A stretch of DNA of 64,000 nucleotides from Pseudoramibacter porci. Its GTDB lineage: Bacteria; Bacillota; Clostridia; Eubacteriales; Eubacteriaceae. The notes below the pieces were generated by a model. The model did no database searches, was not told the DNA's origin, and worked only from the letters and a program-made list of their open reading frames with translations. The position numbers and the translations under genes were made by a program. Below are positions 16,800 to 27,362 of the stretch, one piece after another; within the stretch, counting starts at the first letter, position 1, and each line of letters begins with the position of its first letter. Location of the stretch: positions 186,001 to 250,000 of the forward strand of contig NZ_VUMO01000001.1 of the NCBI RefSeq assembly GCF_009696145.1, given 5' to 3'.

Positions 16800-18782
16800 T
16801 TATAACAAACCGCCGATTGAAGCGATGAGCGGTGCAAAAACGAGGGAGACGATGGTCATAAGCTTAATTAAGATATTGATCGACGGACCGGAGGTATCTT
16901 TGAACGGATCACCGACTGTGTCTCCGACAACGGCTGCTTTGTGGGCTTCACTGCCTTTGCCGCCGTGAGCGCCGGATTCAATGTATTTTTTGGCGTTATC
17001 CCAGGCACCACCGGAATTGGCCATAAAGATCGCTATGGAGACACCTGTAATGAGCGCACCGCAGAGCAGGCCGCCGAGGGCATCCGGACCAAGCAACAGA
17101 CCGATAACAATGGGAGAGGCGACGGCCATGACACCGGGGACGAGCATCTGTTTCAGCGCAGAATTCGTCGCGATACCGACACAAGTTTTATAGTCAGGGC
17201 GGTCCGTCCCTTCAAGAATACCCGGCATTTCGTGAAATTGCCGTCTGACTTCTTCAATCATTTTAAATGCTGCTTTTGAAACAGAAGACATTGTGAAGGC
17301 GGAGAACAAGAAGGGCAGCATACCGCCGATGAGCAGGCCGATGGTAACGCGGTTGTTCAAAATATCAATTGCTTTTAAGTGAACGGCTTGAGCGTAGGAG
17401 ACAAAAAGGGCGAGGGCAGTCAGTGCGGCGGACCCGATCGCAAAGCCTTTCCCCATGGCCGCGGTGGTGTTGCCGACGGCGTCAAGGCGGTCCGTCGTAT
17501 CCCGGACGGAGTCGTCGAGGTGCGACATTTCTGCGATTCCGCCAGCGTTATCGGCAATCGGGCCGTAGGCGTCGACGGCGACGGTGATGGCGGTGGTCGA
17601 CAGCATGCCGACAGCAGCGAGCGCAATGCCGTAAAGGCCGGCCGTCTTGTAAGCGATGAAAATCGCAACACAGATCAGCAAAATCGGAAAAGCTGTGGAT
17701 TTCATTCCGACGGCGATTCCACTGATAACGGTTGTACCGGCGCCGGTTTCGGATTCTTTCGCAATTTCCTGAACCGGTTTATAGTCATCGGAGGTGTAAT
17801 ATTCTGTCAATAGTCCAATGATGACACCGACGACGAGTCCAGAGATAATGGCTGCCGCCTGTCTAAACCCGCCAAAAAACTGTTTGCTGAGCACAAGTGA
17901 AATGATGATTATTAATCCGCTGGAAACGTAGGTGCCTGTTTGCAGTGCGCGCTGCGGATTGCTGTCGCGGCTGACGCGAACGATGAGCGTGCCGATAATC
18001 GAAGCGAGTAGGCCAAGACCGGCAAGAAGCAGCGGAAAGACGATGCCTTTAAATTGATACAACACAACGCCGAGTGTTAAAGCCGAAACCAATGCACCGA
18101 CGTAAGATTCGTACAGATCAGCGCCCATTCCGGCGACATCGCCGACATTATCGCCGACGTTGTCTGCGATGACGGCGGGATTGCGTGGATCATCTTCTGG
18201 GATGCCGGCTTCGACTTTGCCAACTAAGTCAGCGCCGACGTCAGCCGCTTTGGTGTAGATGCCGCCGCCGACTCGCGCGAAGAGTGCAATTGAGGAGGCG
18301 CCGAGGCTGAAACCGGCCAGTACGTCGACATCTTTTGTCAGCAAGTAAATCACACTGACACCGAAAACGCCAAAACCTGCGACACAGAGTCCCATGACAG
18401 AGCCACCTGAAAAAGCGACTTTAAGCGCCTGCGACATTCCTTTTTCCTTGGCCGCATTCGTCGTTCTCACGTTTGCCTTTGTCGCGACACTCATGCCGAA
18501 GTATCCAGCCAGCGTCGAGAACAAACCGCCGATGATGAAGCTGACCGCAGTGAGCCAGTTCTTGAGAAATATGCCGATTAAGATAAACAAGACGGCCATA
18601 AAGATAATCAAGATGCGATATTCGGAGAAAAGAAATGCGTGAGCGCCCTCGCTGATTGCGGAGGCGATTTCTTTCATGCGCGCGCTGCCAGGGTCTTGTC
18701 TGCTGATCCATACGGCGTAGCAGAGCGCGACTATTAATGCAATCAGGCCAATAATAGGAATGAAAAGTAGATAATGTGACAT
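16800..18782 (-). CDS. hppA: Membrane-bound, K+-dependent ion-pumping pyrophosphatase
   Basis: An integral membrane enzyme of about 660 residues and some 16 helices that couples pyrophosphate hydrolysis to export of Na+ and/or H+. The catalytic loops are present: [31 protein letters not shown] and, near the C-terminus, [15 protein letters not shown]. The motif [10 protein letters not shown] has Ala where K+-independent enzymes have Lys, so K+ dependence is expected. Glu in [10 protein letters not shown] matches the glutamate of Na+-transporting members, so Na+ is the likelier ion; this is inference. ATG 18782 is chosen because GAAGGAGG lies 8 nt before it; the ATG at 18800 would put that ribosome binding site inside the gene. 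Confidence 0.92.
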   Translation of the reverse strand: MSHYLLFIPIIGLIALIVALCYAVWISRQDPGSARMKEIASAISEGAHAFLFSEYRILIIFMAVLFILIGIFLKNWLTAVSFIIGGLFSTLAGYFGMSVATKANVRTTNAAKEKGMSQALKVAFSGGSVMGLCVAGFGVFGVSVIYLLTKDVDVLAGFSLGASSIALFARVGGGIYTKAADVGADLVGKVEAGIPEDDPRNPAVIADNVGDNVGDVAGMGADLYESYVGALVSALTLGVVLYQFKGIVFPLLLAGLGLLASIIGTLIVRVSRDSNPQRALQTGTYVSSGLIIIISLVLSKQFFGGFRQAAAIISGLVVGVIIGLLTEYYTSDDYKPVQEIAKESETGAGTTVISGIAVGMKSTAFPILLICVAIFIAYKTAGLYGIALAAVGMLSTTAITVAVDAYGPIADNAGGIAEMSHLDDSVRDTTDRLDAVGNTTAAMGKGFAIGSAALTALALFVSYAQAVHLKAIDILNNRVTIGLLIGGMLPFLFSAFTMSSVSKAAFKMIEEVRRQFHEMPGILEGTDRPDYKTCVGIATNSALKQMLVPGVMAVASPIVIGLLLGPDALGGLLCGALITGVSIAIFMANSGGAWDNAKKYIESGAHGGKGSEAHKAAVVGDTVGDPFKDTSGPSINILIKLMTIVSLVFAPLIASIGGLL

Positions 18783-18851
18783 TAAAAAGCCTCCTTCCAT
18801 ACAAAAAAATATAGAATTATTATATTACGATTACATTTATAATTCAGCTAC

Positions 18852-18879
18852 ATTATAACACCTTTTCCGGAAAAGTAAA
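18852..18879 (-). promoter_or_regulatory. Likely hppA promoter
   Basis: Minus strand TTTACT (18879-18874), 16-nt spacer, TATAAT (18857-18852), about 70 nt before the hppA start. A second TATAAT-like string lies closer to the gene. Confidence 0.5.
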
Positions 18880-18891
18880 CAGCAAAATAAG

Positions 18892-18923
18892 AAAAAAGCC
18901 CATCGAAAAAATTTTCGATGGGC
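18892..18923 (-). terminator. Terminator after glyQS
   Basis: GCCCATCGAAAA (18898-18909) pairs with TTTTCGATGGGC (18912-18923) perfectly; on the minus strand six Ts follow. Confidence 0.88.
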
Positions 18924-18939
18924 GGAAGTAAAATCGTAC

Positions 18940-20325
18940 TTAAAATTTAATACGTTCTTCGATGTAATTTTTAACTTGGTCGATGGGCATTCTGACTTGT
19001 TCCATGGTGTCGCGGTCGCGAACGGTGACGGACTGATCTTCCTGAGTGTCGAAGTCAACGGTAATGCAGAACGGTGTACCGATCTCGTCCTGGCGGCGGT
19101 AGCGTTTGCCGATGCTGCCGGTCTGATCGTAATCGACGTTGAAAGACTGGGCGAGATCAGCGTACACGGCTTCAGCCTGGTCAGAGAGCTTTTTCGAAAG
19201 TGGCAGAACGGCGGCCTTGTAGGCGGACAGGAAAGGATGGATTTTCATGACAGTTCGGGTATCGCCGTTTTCCAGCTCCTCGTGCTGCAGGGCATCGCAG
19301 AGAAAAGCGAGGAACATGCGGTCAGCACCGAGTGACGGTTCAATGACGTACGGAATGTATTTTTCATGAGTCACGGGATCCTGATAGCGCATGTCTTTGC
19401 CGGACACGTTTTGATGTTGGGTTAAATCAAAGTCGGTGCGGTCAGCGATGCCCCAGAGTTCGCCCCACCCAAAGGGGAATTTGTATTCCACATCGGTCGT
19501 CGCGTTGGAATAATGGGAGAGTTCCTCCGGAGAGTGATCGCGGAAACGCAGATTTTCGCTTGTCATGCCGAGGTCTGCAAGCCATTTTTTGCATTGATCC
19601 TTCCAGTAAGCGAACCATTCCAAGTCGGTGCCCGGTTCGCAGAAAAATTCCAATTCCATTTGTTCAAATTCTCGGGTTCTGAAGATGAAGTTGCCCGGGG
19701 TGATTTCATTTCTAAAGGATTTACCGATCTGGCCAATCCCAAAGGGGACGCGCTTGCGCGTGGTCCGCTGAACATTTTTGAAATTGACGAAAATCCCCTG
19801 GGCAGTTTCTGGTCTCAGATAAAGCTGAGAAGTGGAATCTTCTGTAACGCCCTGGAAGGTTTTAAACATCAAATTGAATTGACGGATTTCGGTGAAATCA
19901 GATTTTCCGCATTCTGGACATGGGATTTCTTTTTCTTTAATGAAAGCTTCCATTTTTTCGTTGGACCAACCGTCAACGACGACTTCTTCACCGTGTGCTT
20001 TGAAATAATCTTCGATGAGTTTATCCGCACGGAAACGGGACTTGCAGTGTTTACAGTCCATCAGCGGGTCATTGAACCCACCGACGTGACCTGAAGCGAC
20101 CCAGGTTTTCGGGTTCATCAGAATGGCGGCATCCAGGCCGACGTTATAAGGCGACTGCTGGACGAATTTCTGCCACCAGGCACGTTTGACGTTGTTTTTC
20201 ATTTCGACGCCAATTGGGCCATAGTCCCAACTGTTGGCGAGCCCATCGTATATTTCCGAACCTGGAAAAACGATGCCGCGCATTTTGGCAAGACTGACGA
20301 TTTCGTTCATTGTGAACTGCGACAT
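18940..20325 (-). CDS. glyQS: Glycyl-tRNA synthetase, single-chain class II
   Basis: A 461-residue class II synthetase of the dimeric (archaeal/eukaryotic-like) type found in many Firmicutes, rather than the GlyQ/GlyS tetramer. Motifs include [29 protein letters not shown] in the motif 2 region (only the start is diagnostic: the RNE triad), the insert with CKHCKSRF and CPECGK cysteines, and the C-terminal anticodon domain with [22 protein letters not shown] precedes the ATG. I looked for a T-box leader (tRNA-sensing, with an AGGGTGG-type T-box sequence) in the 247-nt upstream spacer and found none. Confidence 0.95.
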   Translation of the reverse strand: MSQFTMNEIVSLAKMRGIVFPGSEIYDGLANSWDYGPIGVEMKNNVKRAWWQKFVQQSPYNVGLDAAILMNPKTWVASGHVGGFNDPLMDCKHCKSRFRADKLIEDYFKAHGEEVVVDGWSNEKMEAFIKEKEIPCPECGKSDFTEIRQFNLMFKTFQGVTEDSTSQLYLRPETAQGIFVNFKNVQRTTRKRVPFGIGQIGKSFRNEITPGNFIFRTREFEQMELEFFCEPGTDLEWFAYWKDQCKKWLADLGMTSENLRFRDHSPEELSHYSNATTDVEYKFPFGWGELWGIADRTDFDLTQHQNVSGKDMRYQDPVTHEKYIPYVIEPSLGADRMFLAFLCDALQHEELENGDTRTVMKIHPFLSAYKAAVLPLSKKLSDQAEAVYADLAQSFNVDYDQTGSIGKRYRRQDEIGTPFCITVDFDTQEDQSVTVRDRDTMEQVRMPIDQVKNYIEERIKF

Positions 20326-20572
20326 GTGTAATCCTCCTGATTTTTACAATACATAATTTTTTAATATTTTATCATACTTGTTCTTTTTCCGCAGTTTTAT
20401 TTTAGAAAATAAAATGGAAATGCGTTGAATCAATTTTAAAATTGTGTTAAATTATCCACGGCTTTTCTAAAAGAATTTACATGATGTTTATATAGATTTT
20501 ACGGATTGACCATGATAAAATAATAAGAAATTAAATATAGCTGGTATTTCATAAGAGAACTAAGGAGATTGT

Positions 20573-22294
20573 ATGGGAATTCAGATCATTATAGGCTTAA
20601 TCGGTGGGTTAGGTCTGTTTATTTATGGTATGCAGATCATGAGCAACAGCCTGAAGGTTGTTGCGGGTGACAGAATGAAGCGCTTGCTCGAGGTTTTAAC
20701 GAGCAACCGTCTAAAAGCCATCATTTGCGGGATCGTCGTTACCATTATGGTTCAGAGCTCGAGTACGACGACGGTCATGGTCGTCGGTTTTGTCAACGCT
20801 TCGTTGATGAACTTGACGCAGGCGGCTGGCATCATTCTGGGCGCGAATATCGGGACAACGGTGATGGCTCAGCTGATTGCCTTTAATGTTGATGCGATCG
20901 CGCCGATATTGATTGGGATCGGCACCGTGATGTCGGTGTTTGGAAAGAAAAAGAAAACCCGGGATATTGGTACCATTTTATTGGGAATCGGGATCCTTTT
21001 CTTCGGGATTTCGACCATGAGTACGACCATGGAACCGCTTAAGGACAATCCGGTTTTTAAGAGCTGGCTGATTACTTACGGGCGCAACCCGCTGTTAGGT
21101 CTTTTGATCGGTACAGTAATTACCGGCATTATGCAGAGCTCAGGTGCGACACTAGCCATGCTCCAGGCGCTGGCGATATCTGGTATTTTCGCAGATGTAT
21201 CTGGAACAGCGGCCATTCAAATTTGTATTCCCATGATGATCGGCACCAACATCGGGACCTGTGTAACGGCATTACTGTCGAGTATCGGGACCTCTAAAGC
21301 AGCTAAAAACGCGGCCATCATCCATTTGAGCGTGAATATTTTCGGCGCAATTTGGGTCATGGCACTGCTTGGAATATTTAATGCGGTCCTGCCGGTTAAT
21401 CCGGTTTATCAATTCCTGGTTGATATTTCAGGAACAATGAAAACTGCCAGCGGCAAAGTGATTCCCAATGTTGCCAGACAAATCGCCATGTCGCACACCT
21501 TCTTTAATGTGGCTAATATGTTTGTGATGCTGCCTTTCATTGACAAGCTTGTGCACTTCCTTGAAACGCACGTCAAAGACGATGAAGAAGAAAGCGACCG
21601 TGGTCTTCAGCTGGATGACCGCCTGCTCAACAACCCGGCTGTTGCCATTGGCCAGCTTGGCAAGGAATTGGTCCACATGGCTGGAATGGCTGAAAAGAAT
21701 TTGAAGCTTGCGGGTAAAGCCCTGGTTGAAGGCGACGAAAAGGCGATAGAAAAAGTGTACCAGCGCGAAGAACGGATCGACGAACACGAAAAAGGCATTA
21801 TTGATTTCGTCATTCGTCTTTCGAATTTGAACGTCTCTCAGGAAGAAAACGATCGTTTGGCCAGTTATCTGCAGATCGCCCATGACATCGAAAGAATTGG
21901 CGATCACGCCGAAAATATCGTCGAATTGGCAGAAAATAAAATTGAAAAAGATGTCGAAATGACAGACGAGGCGCGCAACGAACTTCTGGAATTGCTCGAC
22001 TTGACTTATTCGATTGTCAAACATATCAGAGAAGCACTGGAAAGCGAAGACGATGCAATATGCATGAAGATCTACGAAGAAGAAGAACGTTCTGATGATC
22101 TGACCGACGAATACAAAGATCGTCACATTAAACGTCTGTCGGAAGGTGCGTGTCAGGCGAATTCTTCTGCAATCTATTTTGACTTGCTCGTCGATTTGGA
22201 ACGTGTTGGCGACCACGCCGCGAATATTGCCGAACACATTCAAAGTCTGCATCCGAGAAAGCAGATTAATGAATTACAAGGTGTTGTACATTAA
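20573..22294 (+). CDS. Na+/phosphate cotransporter with C-terminal PhoU domain
   Basis: A 573-residue NptA/YjbB-type transporter. The N-terminal ~320 residues hold two inverted repeats, each with the hallmark glutamine-serine motif (VQSSSTTT near 62 and MQSSGAT near 192). Residues about 350-560 form a PhoU-like helical domain with the repeated ERIGDHAENI and ERVGDHAANI metal-binding blocks. Such proteins move phosphate with Na+, in or out depending on the organism. AAGGAG precedes ATG 20573. The gene is divergent from glyQS and is followed by its own terminator, so it is monocistronic. No Pho box was recognised in the upstream spacer. Confidence 0.92.
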   Translation: MGIQIIIGLIGGLGLFIYGMQIMSNSLKVVAGDRMKRLLEVLTSNRLKAIICGIVVTIMVQSSSTTTVMVVGFVNASLMNLTQAAGIILGANIGTTVMAQLIAFNVDAIAPILIGIGTVMSVFGKKKKTRDIGTILLGIGILFFGISTMSTTMEPLKDNPVFKSWLITYGRNPLLGLLIGTVITGIMQSSGATLAMLQALAISGIFADVSGTAAIQICIPMMIGTNIGTCVTALLSSIGTSKAAKNAAIIHLSVNIFGAIWVMALLGIFNAVLPVNPVYQFLVDISGTMKTASGKVIPNVARQIAMSHTFFNVANMFVMLPFIDKLVHFLETHVKDDEEESDRGLQLDDRLLNNPAVAIGQLGKELVHMAGMAEKNLKLAGKALVEGDEKAIEKVYQREERIDEHEKGIIDFVIRLSNLNVSQEENDRLASYLQIAHDIERIGDHAENIVELAENKIEKDVEMTDEARNELLELLDLTYSIVKHIREALESEDDAICMKIYEEEERSDDLTDEYKDRHIKRLSEGACQANSSAIYFDLLVDLERVGDHAANIAEHIQSLHPRKQINELQGVVH

Positions 22295-22300
22295 TGATTT

Positions 22301-22324
22301 AAGCAGCTTCGGCTGCTTTTTTTG
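22301..22324 (+). terminator. Terminator after the Na/Pi cotransporter
   Basis: AAGCAGC (22301-22307), TTCG tetraloop, GCTGCTT (22312-22318), then a T run. Confidence 0.88.
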
Positions 22325-22371
22325 TTAGAATCAAAAAAACGAAAAAGACTTAAAAGTAGAGGAGCATAAAC

Positions 22372-23316
22372 ATGCAGATCGATGGATTTTTAATTGGAAC
22401 AACAGAAAATAAAACGGCCGGAACGGGTGTAACCACTTTGATCTGTCCGGATGGTGCCTCGGCGGGTGTAGACGTTCGAGGCGGTGGACCGGCGACGCGC
22501 GAGACGGATTTGTTAAAGCCGGAAAATACCGTGCAGGCGATTCACAGTGTGACCTTGTCCGGTGGCAGTGCCTTTGGCCTCACGGCGGCTTCAGGTGTGA
22601 TGGCGGTTCTTGAAGAAAAGGGCATTGGCTTTGAAACGGGATACGGCAAGGTGCCGATCGTCTGCGGTGCGTCATTATTTGATCTGCCAGTTGGCAACGG
22701 CAAAATCAGACCGGATATCACCATGGGACGAGCCGCGGCTGAAAACGCCTTTAAAGGGCAGAACGTCCTGTCGGGCAATGTCGGCGCGGGTACCGGCGCA
22801 ACCGTCGGCAAGTATAGGGGAGCAGCCCGCATGATGAAAAGCGGGCAGGGCATGAGCATGACCGCTTTTGGCGATCTTCAAATCGGCGCGGTTGTGGCTG
22901 TCAATGCCCTTGGTGATGTATACGATGGCGAAAAAAAAATAGCGGGGCTGCTTGATGAATCGGGCGAAGGCTTCGGCAAGACGACTTATGAGGAAATGCT
23001 CGAGGATGTTAAGCACGACCACCCGATTTTTCCAGGGAATACGACGATTGCCTGTATTCTGACAAACGCAAAGTTAAGTAAGGCGCAGTGCCTGAAAATT
23101 GCGTCGATCGCTCACGACGGCTACGCCAGGGCAATTTCGCCGGTGCACACGTCCGGTGATGGCGACACGATTTTTGTCATGGCTTCAGGGAAGATAGAAG
23201 GAGATTTTGACGCCATTGCGGCGGTTGCGGCGGAACAAATTCGGTTGGCCATTCTGGACGGTGTACGCTCAGCGACGCCCCTCTTCGGCCTAAAAACTGC
23301 CAGTGAATTAAATTGA
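22372..23316 (+). CDS. P1 (S58)-family peptidase, DmpA/BapA-like Ntn hydrolase
   Basis: A 314-residue member of the family that includes the L-aminopeptidase/D-esterase DmpA and beta-peptidyl aminopeptidases. These proenzymes cut themselves to expose an N-terminal nucleophile; the equivalent site here is near PGNTTIACILTNA at about residue 221, where a Thr would serve. Other family blocks are GGGPATRETDLL near 40, LSGGSAFGL near 63 and GNVGAGTGATVGK near 138. No signal peptide, so it is cytoplasmic. The gene stands between a terminator and the promoter of the one-carbon operon. Its natural substrate is not predictable. Confidence 0.87.
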   Translation: MQIDGFLIGTTENKTAGTGVTTLICPDGASAGVDVRGGGPATRETDLLKPENTVQAIHSVTLSGGSAFGLTAASGVMAVLEEKGIGFETGYGKVPIVCGASLFDLPVGNGKIRPDITMGRAAAENAFKGQNVLSGNVGAGTGATVGKYRGAARMMKSGQGMSMTAFGDLQIGAVVAVNALGDVYDGEKKIAGLLDESGEGFGKTTYEEMLEDVKHDHPIFPGNTTIACILTNAKLSKAQCLKIASIAHDGYARAISPVHTSGDGDTIFVMASGKIEGDFDAIAAVAAEQIRLAILDGVRSATPLFGLKTASELN

Positions 23317-23341
23317 CACCGCTTACTTACGATGATAGACT
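23313..23341 (+). promoter_or_regulatory. Promoter of the fhs operon
   Basis: TTGACA (23313-23318), 17-nt spacer, TAGACT (23336-23341). It overlaps the stop codon of the peptidase gene and precedes fhs by about 50 nt. Confidence 0.65.
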
Positions 23342-23390
23342 TAATCATAAGTATTCATTCGAAAACGACTAAAACGAAACGGAGGACGAT

Positions 23391-25064
23391 ATGAAAAATA
23401 AATCAGATATTGAAATTGCGCAAAGCTGTACGCCAAAACCGATCAGTGAAATTGCAGAGGCACTGAACATCGAACCGAAATACGTCGAACAGTACGGACC
23501 GATCAAGGCGAAAATCGACTACAATTATTTGACAGACCACCCGGCCGAAGACGGCAAATTAATTCTTGTGACGGCGATTAATCCGACCCCGGCCGGCGAA
23601 GGCAAGACGACGACGACGATTGGTCTCGCAGACGGCATGAAGAAAATCGGAAAGAATGTCGTGGTCGCCCTTCGGGAACCCTCCCTTGGGCCGGTATTCG
23701 GCATTAAAGGCGGCGCGGCCGGCGGCGGCTACGCCCAGGTCATCCCAATGGAAGACATCAACCTTCACTTTACGGGGGATTTTCACGCGATCGGCGCGGC
23801 AAACAACTTGCTGGCAGCGATGATCGACAATCACATTCACCAAGGAAATGAACTGAACATTGACCCGCGTAAGATCACTTGGAAGCGCGCAGTGGACATG
23901 AACGACCGCCAGCTGAGAAACATTGTCGATGGCCTTGGCGGTAAAAAGAACGGTGTGCCGCGGGAAGACGGTTTCGATATTACCGTCGCTTCAGAAATTA
24001 TGGCAGTGCTCTGTCTGGCAACGTCGATTCCAGATTTAAAGGCGCGTCTGGGCCGGATGATTATCGGCTACACCCGCGACGACAAACCGGTTACCGCGGC
24101 GGATCTGAAGGCACAGGGCGCGATGACAGCCCTCTTAAAAGATGCCCTCAAGCCGAATTTGGTGCAGTCGCTCGAAGGAACGCCGGCCTTTATTCACGGC
24201 GGCCCATTTGCCAATATTGCTCACGGCTGCAACAGTGTTATGGCGACGCGAATGGCCATGAATTTAGGAGATTACGCGATTACAGAAGCCGGATTCGGCG
24301 CGGATCTCGGTGCTGAAAAATTCTTTGACATCAAATGCCGCGCGGCTGGCCTCAATCCAAGCGCTGTAGTGGTTGTCGCAACCGTTCGCGCTCTGAAACA
24401 TCACGGCGGTGTTGCGGTCAAAGACCTTAACGAAGAAAACCTCGACGCGCTCAAAAAAGGCCTGCCCAATTTGCTTCAGCACGTAGCGAATATTAAGGAC
24501 GTCTATCATTTGCCTTGCGTGGTGGCGATCAATGCCTTCCCGACGGATACGAAAGCAGAGCTGGATTTAGTCGAAGCAGAATGCAAAAAACTCGGCGTCA
24601 ACGCGGTCTTATCCGAAGTTTGGGCCAAAGGCGGAGAAGGTGGCGTCGCGCTAGCCAAAGAAGTGGTTAAGCTTTGCGAAGAACCCAATGATTTTTCATT
24701 CGCCTACGATATCAACGATTCGATTGAAGGCAAACTCGATGCCATTGCCAAGAATGTCTATCACGCAGACGGCGTTGATTTAACAACAGATGCCCGTCAG
24801 CAGATGGAACAGCTCGAATCCCTCGGCTTTTCCAATTTGCCGATTTGTATGGCGAAAACCCAGTATTCATTTTCTGACGACGCGTCCCTGCTCGGCGCAC
24901 CCAAAGGTTTCAACATTACCGTCCGCAATCTCAAGGTCTCTTCTGGCGCCGGCTTTATTGTTGCGCTGACCGGCGACATCATGACGATGCCAGGGCTTCC
25001 GAAAGTGCCGGCTGCAGAAAACATCGATGTCGATGAAACAGGGAAAATCACAGGATTGTTCTAA
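23391..25064 (+). CDS. fhs: Formate-tetrahydrofolate ligase
   Basis: FTHFS activates formate with ATP to make 10-formyl-THF, the entry of the methyl branch in acetogens and a general C1 source in other anaerobes. The 557-residue length is typical. The ATP-binding loop [15 protein letters not shown] is at about residues 65-79, followed by [20 protein letters not shown], a family signature. CGGAGGA precedes the ATG. It heads the fhs-folD-fchA-larB unit. The two other methyl-branch genes expected in an acetogen (metV, metF) are not next to it, so acetogenesis cannot be concluded from this window alone. Confidence 0.97.
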   Translation: MKNKSDIEIAQSCTPKPISEIAEALNIEPKYVEQYGPIKAKIDYNYLTDHPAEDGKLILVTAINPTPAGEGKTTTTIGLADGMKKIGKNVVVALREPSLGPVFGIKGGAAGGGYAQVIPMEDINLHFTGDFHAIGAANNLLAAMIDNHIHQGNELNIDPRKITWKRAVDMNDRQLRNIVDGLGGKKNGVPREDGFDITVASEIMAVLCLATSIPDLKARLGRMIIGYTRDDKPVTAADLKAQGAMTALLKDALKPNLVQSLEGTPAFIHGGPFANIAHGCNSVMATRMAMNLGDYAITEAGFGADLGAEKFFDIKCRAAGLNPSAVVVVATVRALKHHGGVAVKDLNEENLDALKKGLPNLLQHVANIKDVYHLPCVVAINAFPTDTKAELDLVEAECKKLGVNAVLSEVWAKGGEGGVALAKEVVKLCEEPNDFSFAYDINDSIEGKLDAIAKNVYHADGVDLTTDARQQMEQLESLGFSNLPICMAKTQYSFSDDASLLGAPKGFNITVRNLKVSSGAGFIVALTGDIMTMPGLPKVPAAENIDVDETGKITGLF

Positions 25065-25066
25065 AT

Positions 25067-25912
25067 ATGGCGATTGAGTACACAGCAAAAGCGGTTAACG
25101 CCGGTATTCAAGACGGTTGGCGGGGAGATTTAAAAGCCCTCGCTGACCGCGGTATTCAGCCTACATTAGCGACCGTGCGTCTGGGGCACAAGGGTGCGGA
25201 CATTTCCTACGAAAAGGGCGCTACAAAAAAGATGCAGCAGTTTGGAATCGGTGTTAAAAACATCGTGATGGACCCGCCGCCATCAGAAGAGGCGGTGATC
25301 GCGCAGATCGAAGCGCTTAATAGCGACCCATCCGTTCATGGGATACTGCTCTTTCAGCCGCTGCCGGAGGGCTACGATGACAAATGTGTGATTCAGGCGA
25401 TCGATCCGAAAAAAGATGTGGACGGTGCAACCGATCAGAATCTGGCGGACACTTTGTCCGGCAGATTAGATGGTTTTGCGTACTGCGCACCGGAGGCCGT
25501 GATGGCACTGCTCGACCATTATCATATCGATGTGTACGGCAAGCGTGTGGTCATTATTGGATGCGGCATCGTTGTGGGGCGCCCCTTGGCGAGTATGCTA
25601 CTCAAACGGCGCGCGACGGTGACGATGTGTAATACCGGGACACAGGATTTGGCAGGTGTCGCCAGAGGGGCGGACATTCTCATCGCAGCGACGGGCCGCG
25701 TCCACATGATCACGAAAGATTTTGTTAGCCCCGGGCAGATCGTGATCGACGTGGGGACGACGTTCCAAGACGGCAAATTATACGGCGATGTGGACCTCGA
25801 AGAGGTGGCGCCGGTTGTCGATGCGGTGACACCGACACCGGGCGGAGTCAGCGGGATCACGTCGACGATTTTGGCGAAACACGTCATTACTGCGGCAAAA
25901 AAATTAAATTGA
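25067..25912 (+). CDS. folD: Methylene-THF dehydrogenase/methenyl-THF cyclohydrolase FolD
   Basis: FolD interconverts methylene-, methenyl- and 10-formyl-THF. The catalytic segment SYEKGATKK (lysine of the YxxxK motif) is near residue 45, PKKDVDGAT near 107, and the C-terminal PGGVSGITSTIL block near 260. The dinucleotide loop reads GCGIVVGRP where many members have GRSxIVGxP. 281 residues. It starts 2 nt after the fhs stop, with only a weak ribosome binding site, so translation is probably coupled. A separate cyclodeaminase-type cyclohydrolase follows, so FolD may act mainly as the dehydrogenase. Confidence 0.95.
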   Translation: MAIEYTAKAVNAGIQDGWRGDLKALADRGIQPTLATVRLGHKGADISYEKGATKKMQQFGIGVKNIVMDPPPSEEAVIAQIEALNSDPSVHGILLFQPLPEGYDDKCVIQAIDPKKDVDGATDQNLADTLSGRLDGFAYCAPEAVMALLDHYHIDVYGKRVVIIGCGIVVGRPLASMLLKRRATVTMCNTGTQDLAGVARGADILIAATGRVHMITKDFVSPGQIVIDVGTTFQDGKLYGDVDLEEVAPVVDAVTPTPGGVSGITSTILAKHVITAAKKLN

Positions 25913-25934
25913 GCTTGACGATTGGAGAACGTTT

Positions 25935-26585
25935 TTGTCAGAAAAAAAAGATTTAATTCAGAGAAGCTGTACGTCTTTTGCAGAAGTTTTAGCTTCAAAA
26001 TCAGCGGTTCCCGGCGGTGGCGGCGCGGCAGCGCTGGTTGGCGCCCTCGGGTCTGCCCTCGGCATGATGTACTTGAATTTAAGCATTGGCAAAAAGAAAT
26101 ACGCGCAGTATGAAGCCGATTTCCAGAAAAAAGTTGAAGACCTCGATCTTATTAAAGATCAACTGCTTCGCTGTGTCGATGAGGATGCAGCGGCTTTTAG
26201 ACCTTTAGCTAAGGCGTACAGTATGCCAAAGGACACGGAGACTGAGCGGAAACGCTACCTGGAAACTTTGGAAGCAGCGTTGTACATGGCGTGCAGTGTT
26301 CCGGAAAAAATTATGGATCTGTGTGAAGAAGCACTGGATGCGATTGAAGCGGTCGCTGGGAAGGGCAGTGAGTTGGCGAAAAGTGACGCGGCGGCTGCAG
26401 CGATGCTTTGCATGTCGGCGATCAATGCCGCACACTTGAATGTGCTGATCAATACGACCAGCATGTCGAACCGTGCGGAAGCGGAAGCCATCACAGCGCG
26501 CTGTGACAGCAAATTGATGCGCAATAATATCCGCGCGTCGGAATTGATTGACACACTTCGAGACGAAATCAGACAGTCCGAATAA
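25935..26585 (+). CDS. fchA: Formimino/methenyl-THF cyclohydrolase-cyclodeaminase FchA
   Basis: A 216-residue member of the FTCD C-terminal-domain family. In anaerobes it converts formimino-THF to methenyl-THF with ammonia release and, in acetogens, acts as methenyl-THF cyclohydrolase. Family signatures are SAVPGGGGAAALVGALGSAL near residue 22 (the glycine-rich loop) and SDAAAAAMLC near 153. The start is TTG at 25935, 7 nt after TTGGAG (25922-25927). It lies between folD and larB, and all genes run in the same direction with short gaps. Confidence 0.9.
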   Translation: MSEKKDLIQRSCTSFAEVLASKSAVPGGGGAAALVGALGSALGMMYLNLSIGKKKYAQYEADFQKKVEDLDLIKDQLLRCVDEDAAAFRPLAKAYSMPKDTETERKRYLETLEAALYMACSVPEKIMDLCEEALDAIEAVAGKGSELAKSDAAAAAMLCMSAINAAHLNVLINTTSMSNRAEAEAITARCDSKLMRNNIRASELIDTLRDEIRQSE

Positions 26586-26599
26586 AGAAAAGGAAACCG

Positions 26600-27346
26600 A
26601 TGGATCAAAAAGAAGTTTATCACCTTCTTGAACAGGTAAAATCTGGAGAAGTATCGATTGATCAGGCGATTCTGGATTTAAAGGAAGCACCGTATCAAGA
26701 TATTGGTTACGCGAAAATTGACACGCACCGGGGCCTAAGGCAGGGGATCCCAGAGGTGATTTATGGCGCGGGCAAGACAGCCGACCAAATTATCGGGATC
26801 GTCAAAGAAATGACAGCACATCATCAGAAACATATCATGATTACGAGGGTCAGCCCGGAAAAAGCCGTGCACATCGGAGACAAAGTCCCGATGATTTATC
26901 ACAAATTGGCTCGATTTGGCCAGATTGGTGAGATGCCAGAAAAATCCGGTAAGGGGCGTATATTGGTCGTTACCGGCGGCACCAGCGATCTGCCGGTTTC
27001 CGAAGAGGCGGCATTAACTGCCGAAATGCTTGGCAATACGGTGGACCGGCTCTACGACGTTGGTGTTTCCGGCCTGCATCGCCTCCTCGATCATCTTGAC
27101 AGCATTATGAACGCGCGGGTCATTGTGGCCGCAGCTGGCATGGAGGGGGCCCTCGCCAGTGTCGTCGGCGGGCTGGCAGATTGTCCGGTGATCGCCGTTC
27201 CGACGTCAGTCGGATACGGCGCCTCGTTCGGTGGATTATCGGCGCTCTTGTCGATGCTTAATTCCTGTGCAAGCGGTGTGAGTGTTGTGAATATCGACAA
27301 TGGTTTTGGCGCCGGTTATTTGGCCAGTATGATCAATCATATATAA
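26600..27346 (+). CDS. larB: LarB-type PurE-like carboxylase (nickel-pincer cofactor synthesis)
   Basis: A 248-residue protein of the LarB family, which carboxylates and hydrolyses nicotinic acid adenine dinucleotide to start nickel-pincer nucleotide synthesis. The N-terminal ~85 residues are the family-specific part with HRGLRQGIPEVIYGAGKT. The C-terminal half is PurE-like: ILVVTGGTSDLPVSEEAALTA, VAAGMEGALASVVGGL and PTSVGYGASFGG. The partner genes larC and larE are not in view. It closes the fhs operon and is followed by a terminator. Older annotation calls such proteins AIR carboxylase homologues; the N-terminal part favours LarB. Confidence 0.87.
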   Translation: MDQKEVYHLLEQVKSGEVSIDQAILDLKEAPYQDIGYAKIDTHRGLRQGIPEVIYGAGKTADQIIGIVKEMTAHHQKHIMITRVSPEKAVHIGDKVPMIYHKLARFGQIGEMPEKSGKGRILVVTGGTSDLPVSEEAALTAEMLGNTVDRLYDVGVSGLHRLLDHLDSIMNARVIVAAAGMEGALASVVGGLADCPVIAVPTSVGYGASFGGLSALLSMLNSCASGVSVVNIDNGFGAGYLASMINHI

Positions 27347-27362
27347 TGCGAGAATAAATCTT

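Noticed and set aside
20326-20572. T-box leader for glyQS
   Set aside because: No AGGGTGG-type T-box sequence or terminator/antiterminator pair on the minus strand; the spacer is plain AT-rich.
23317-23390. THF riboswitch before fhs
   Set aside because: The spacer is only 74 nt and shows none of the conserved THF riboswitch sequences.
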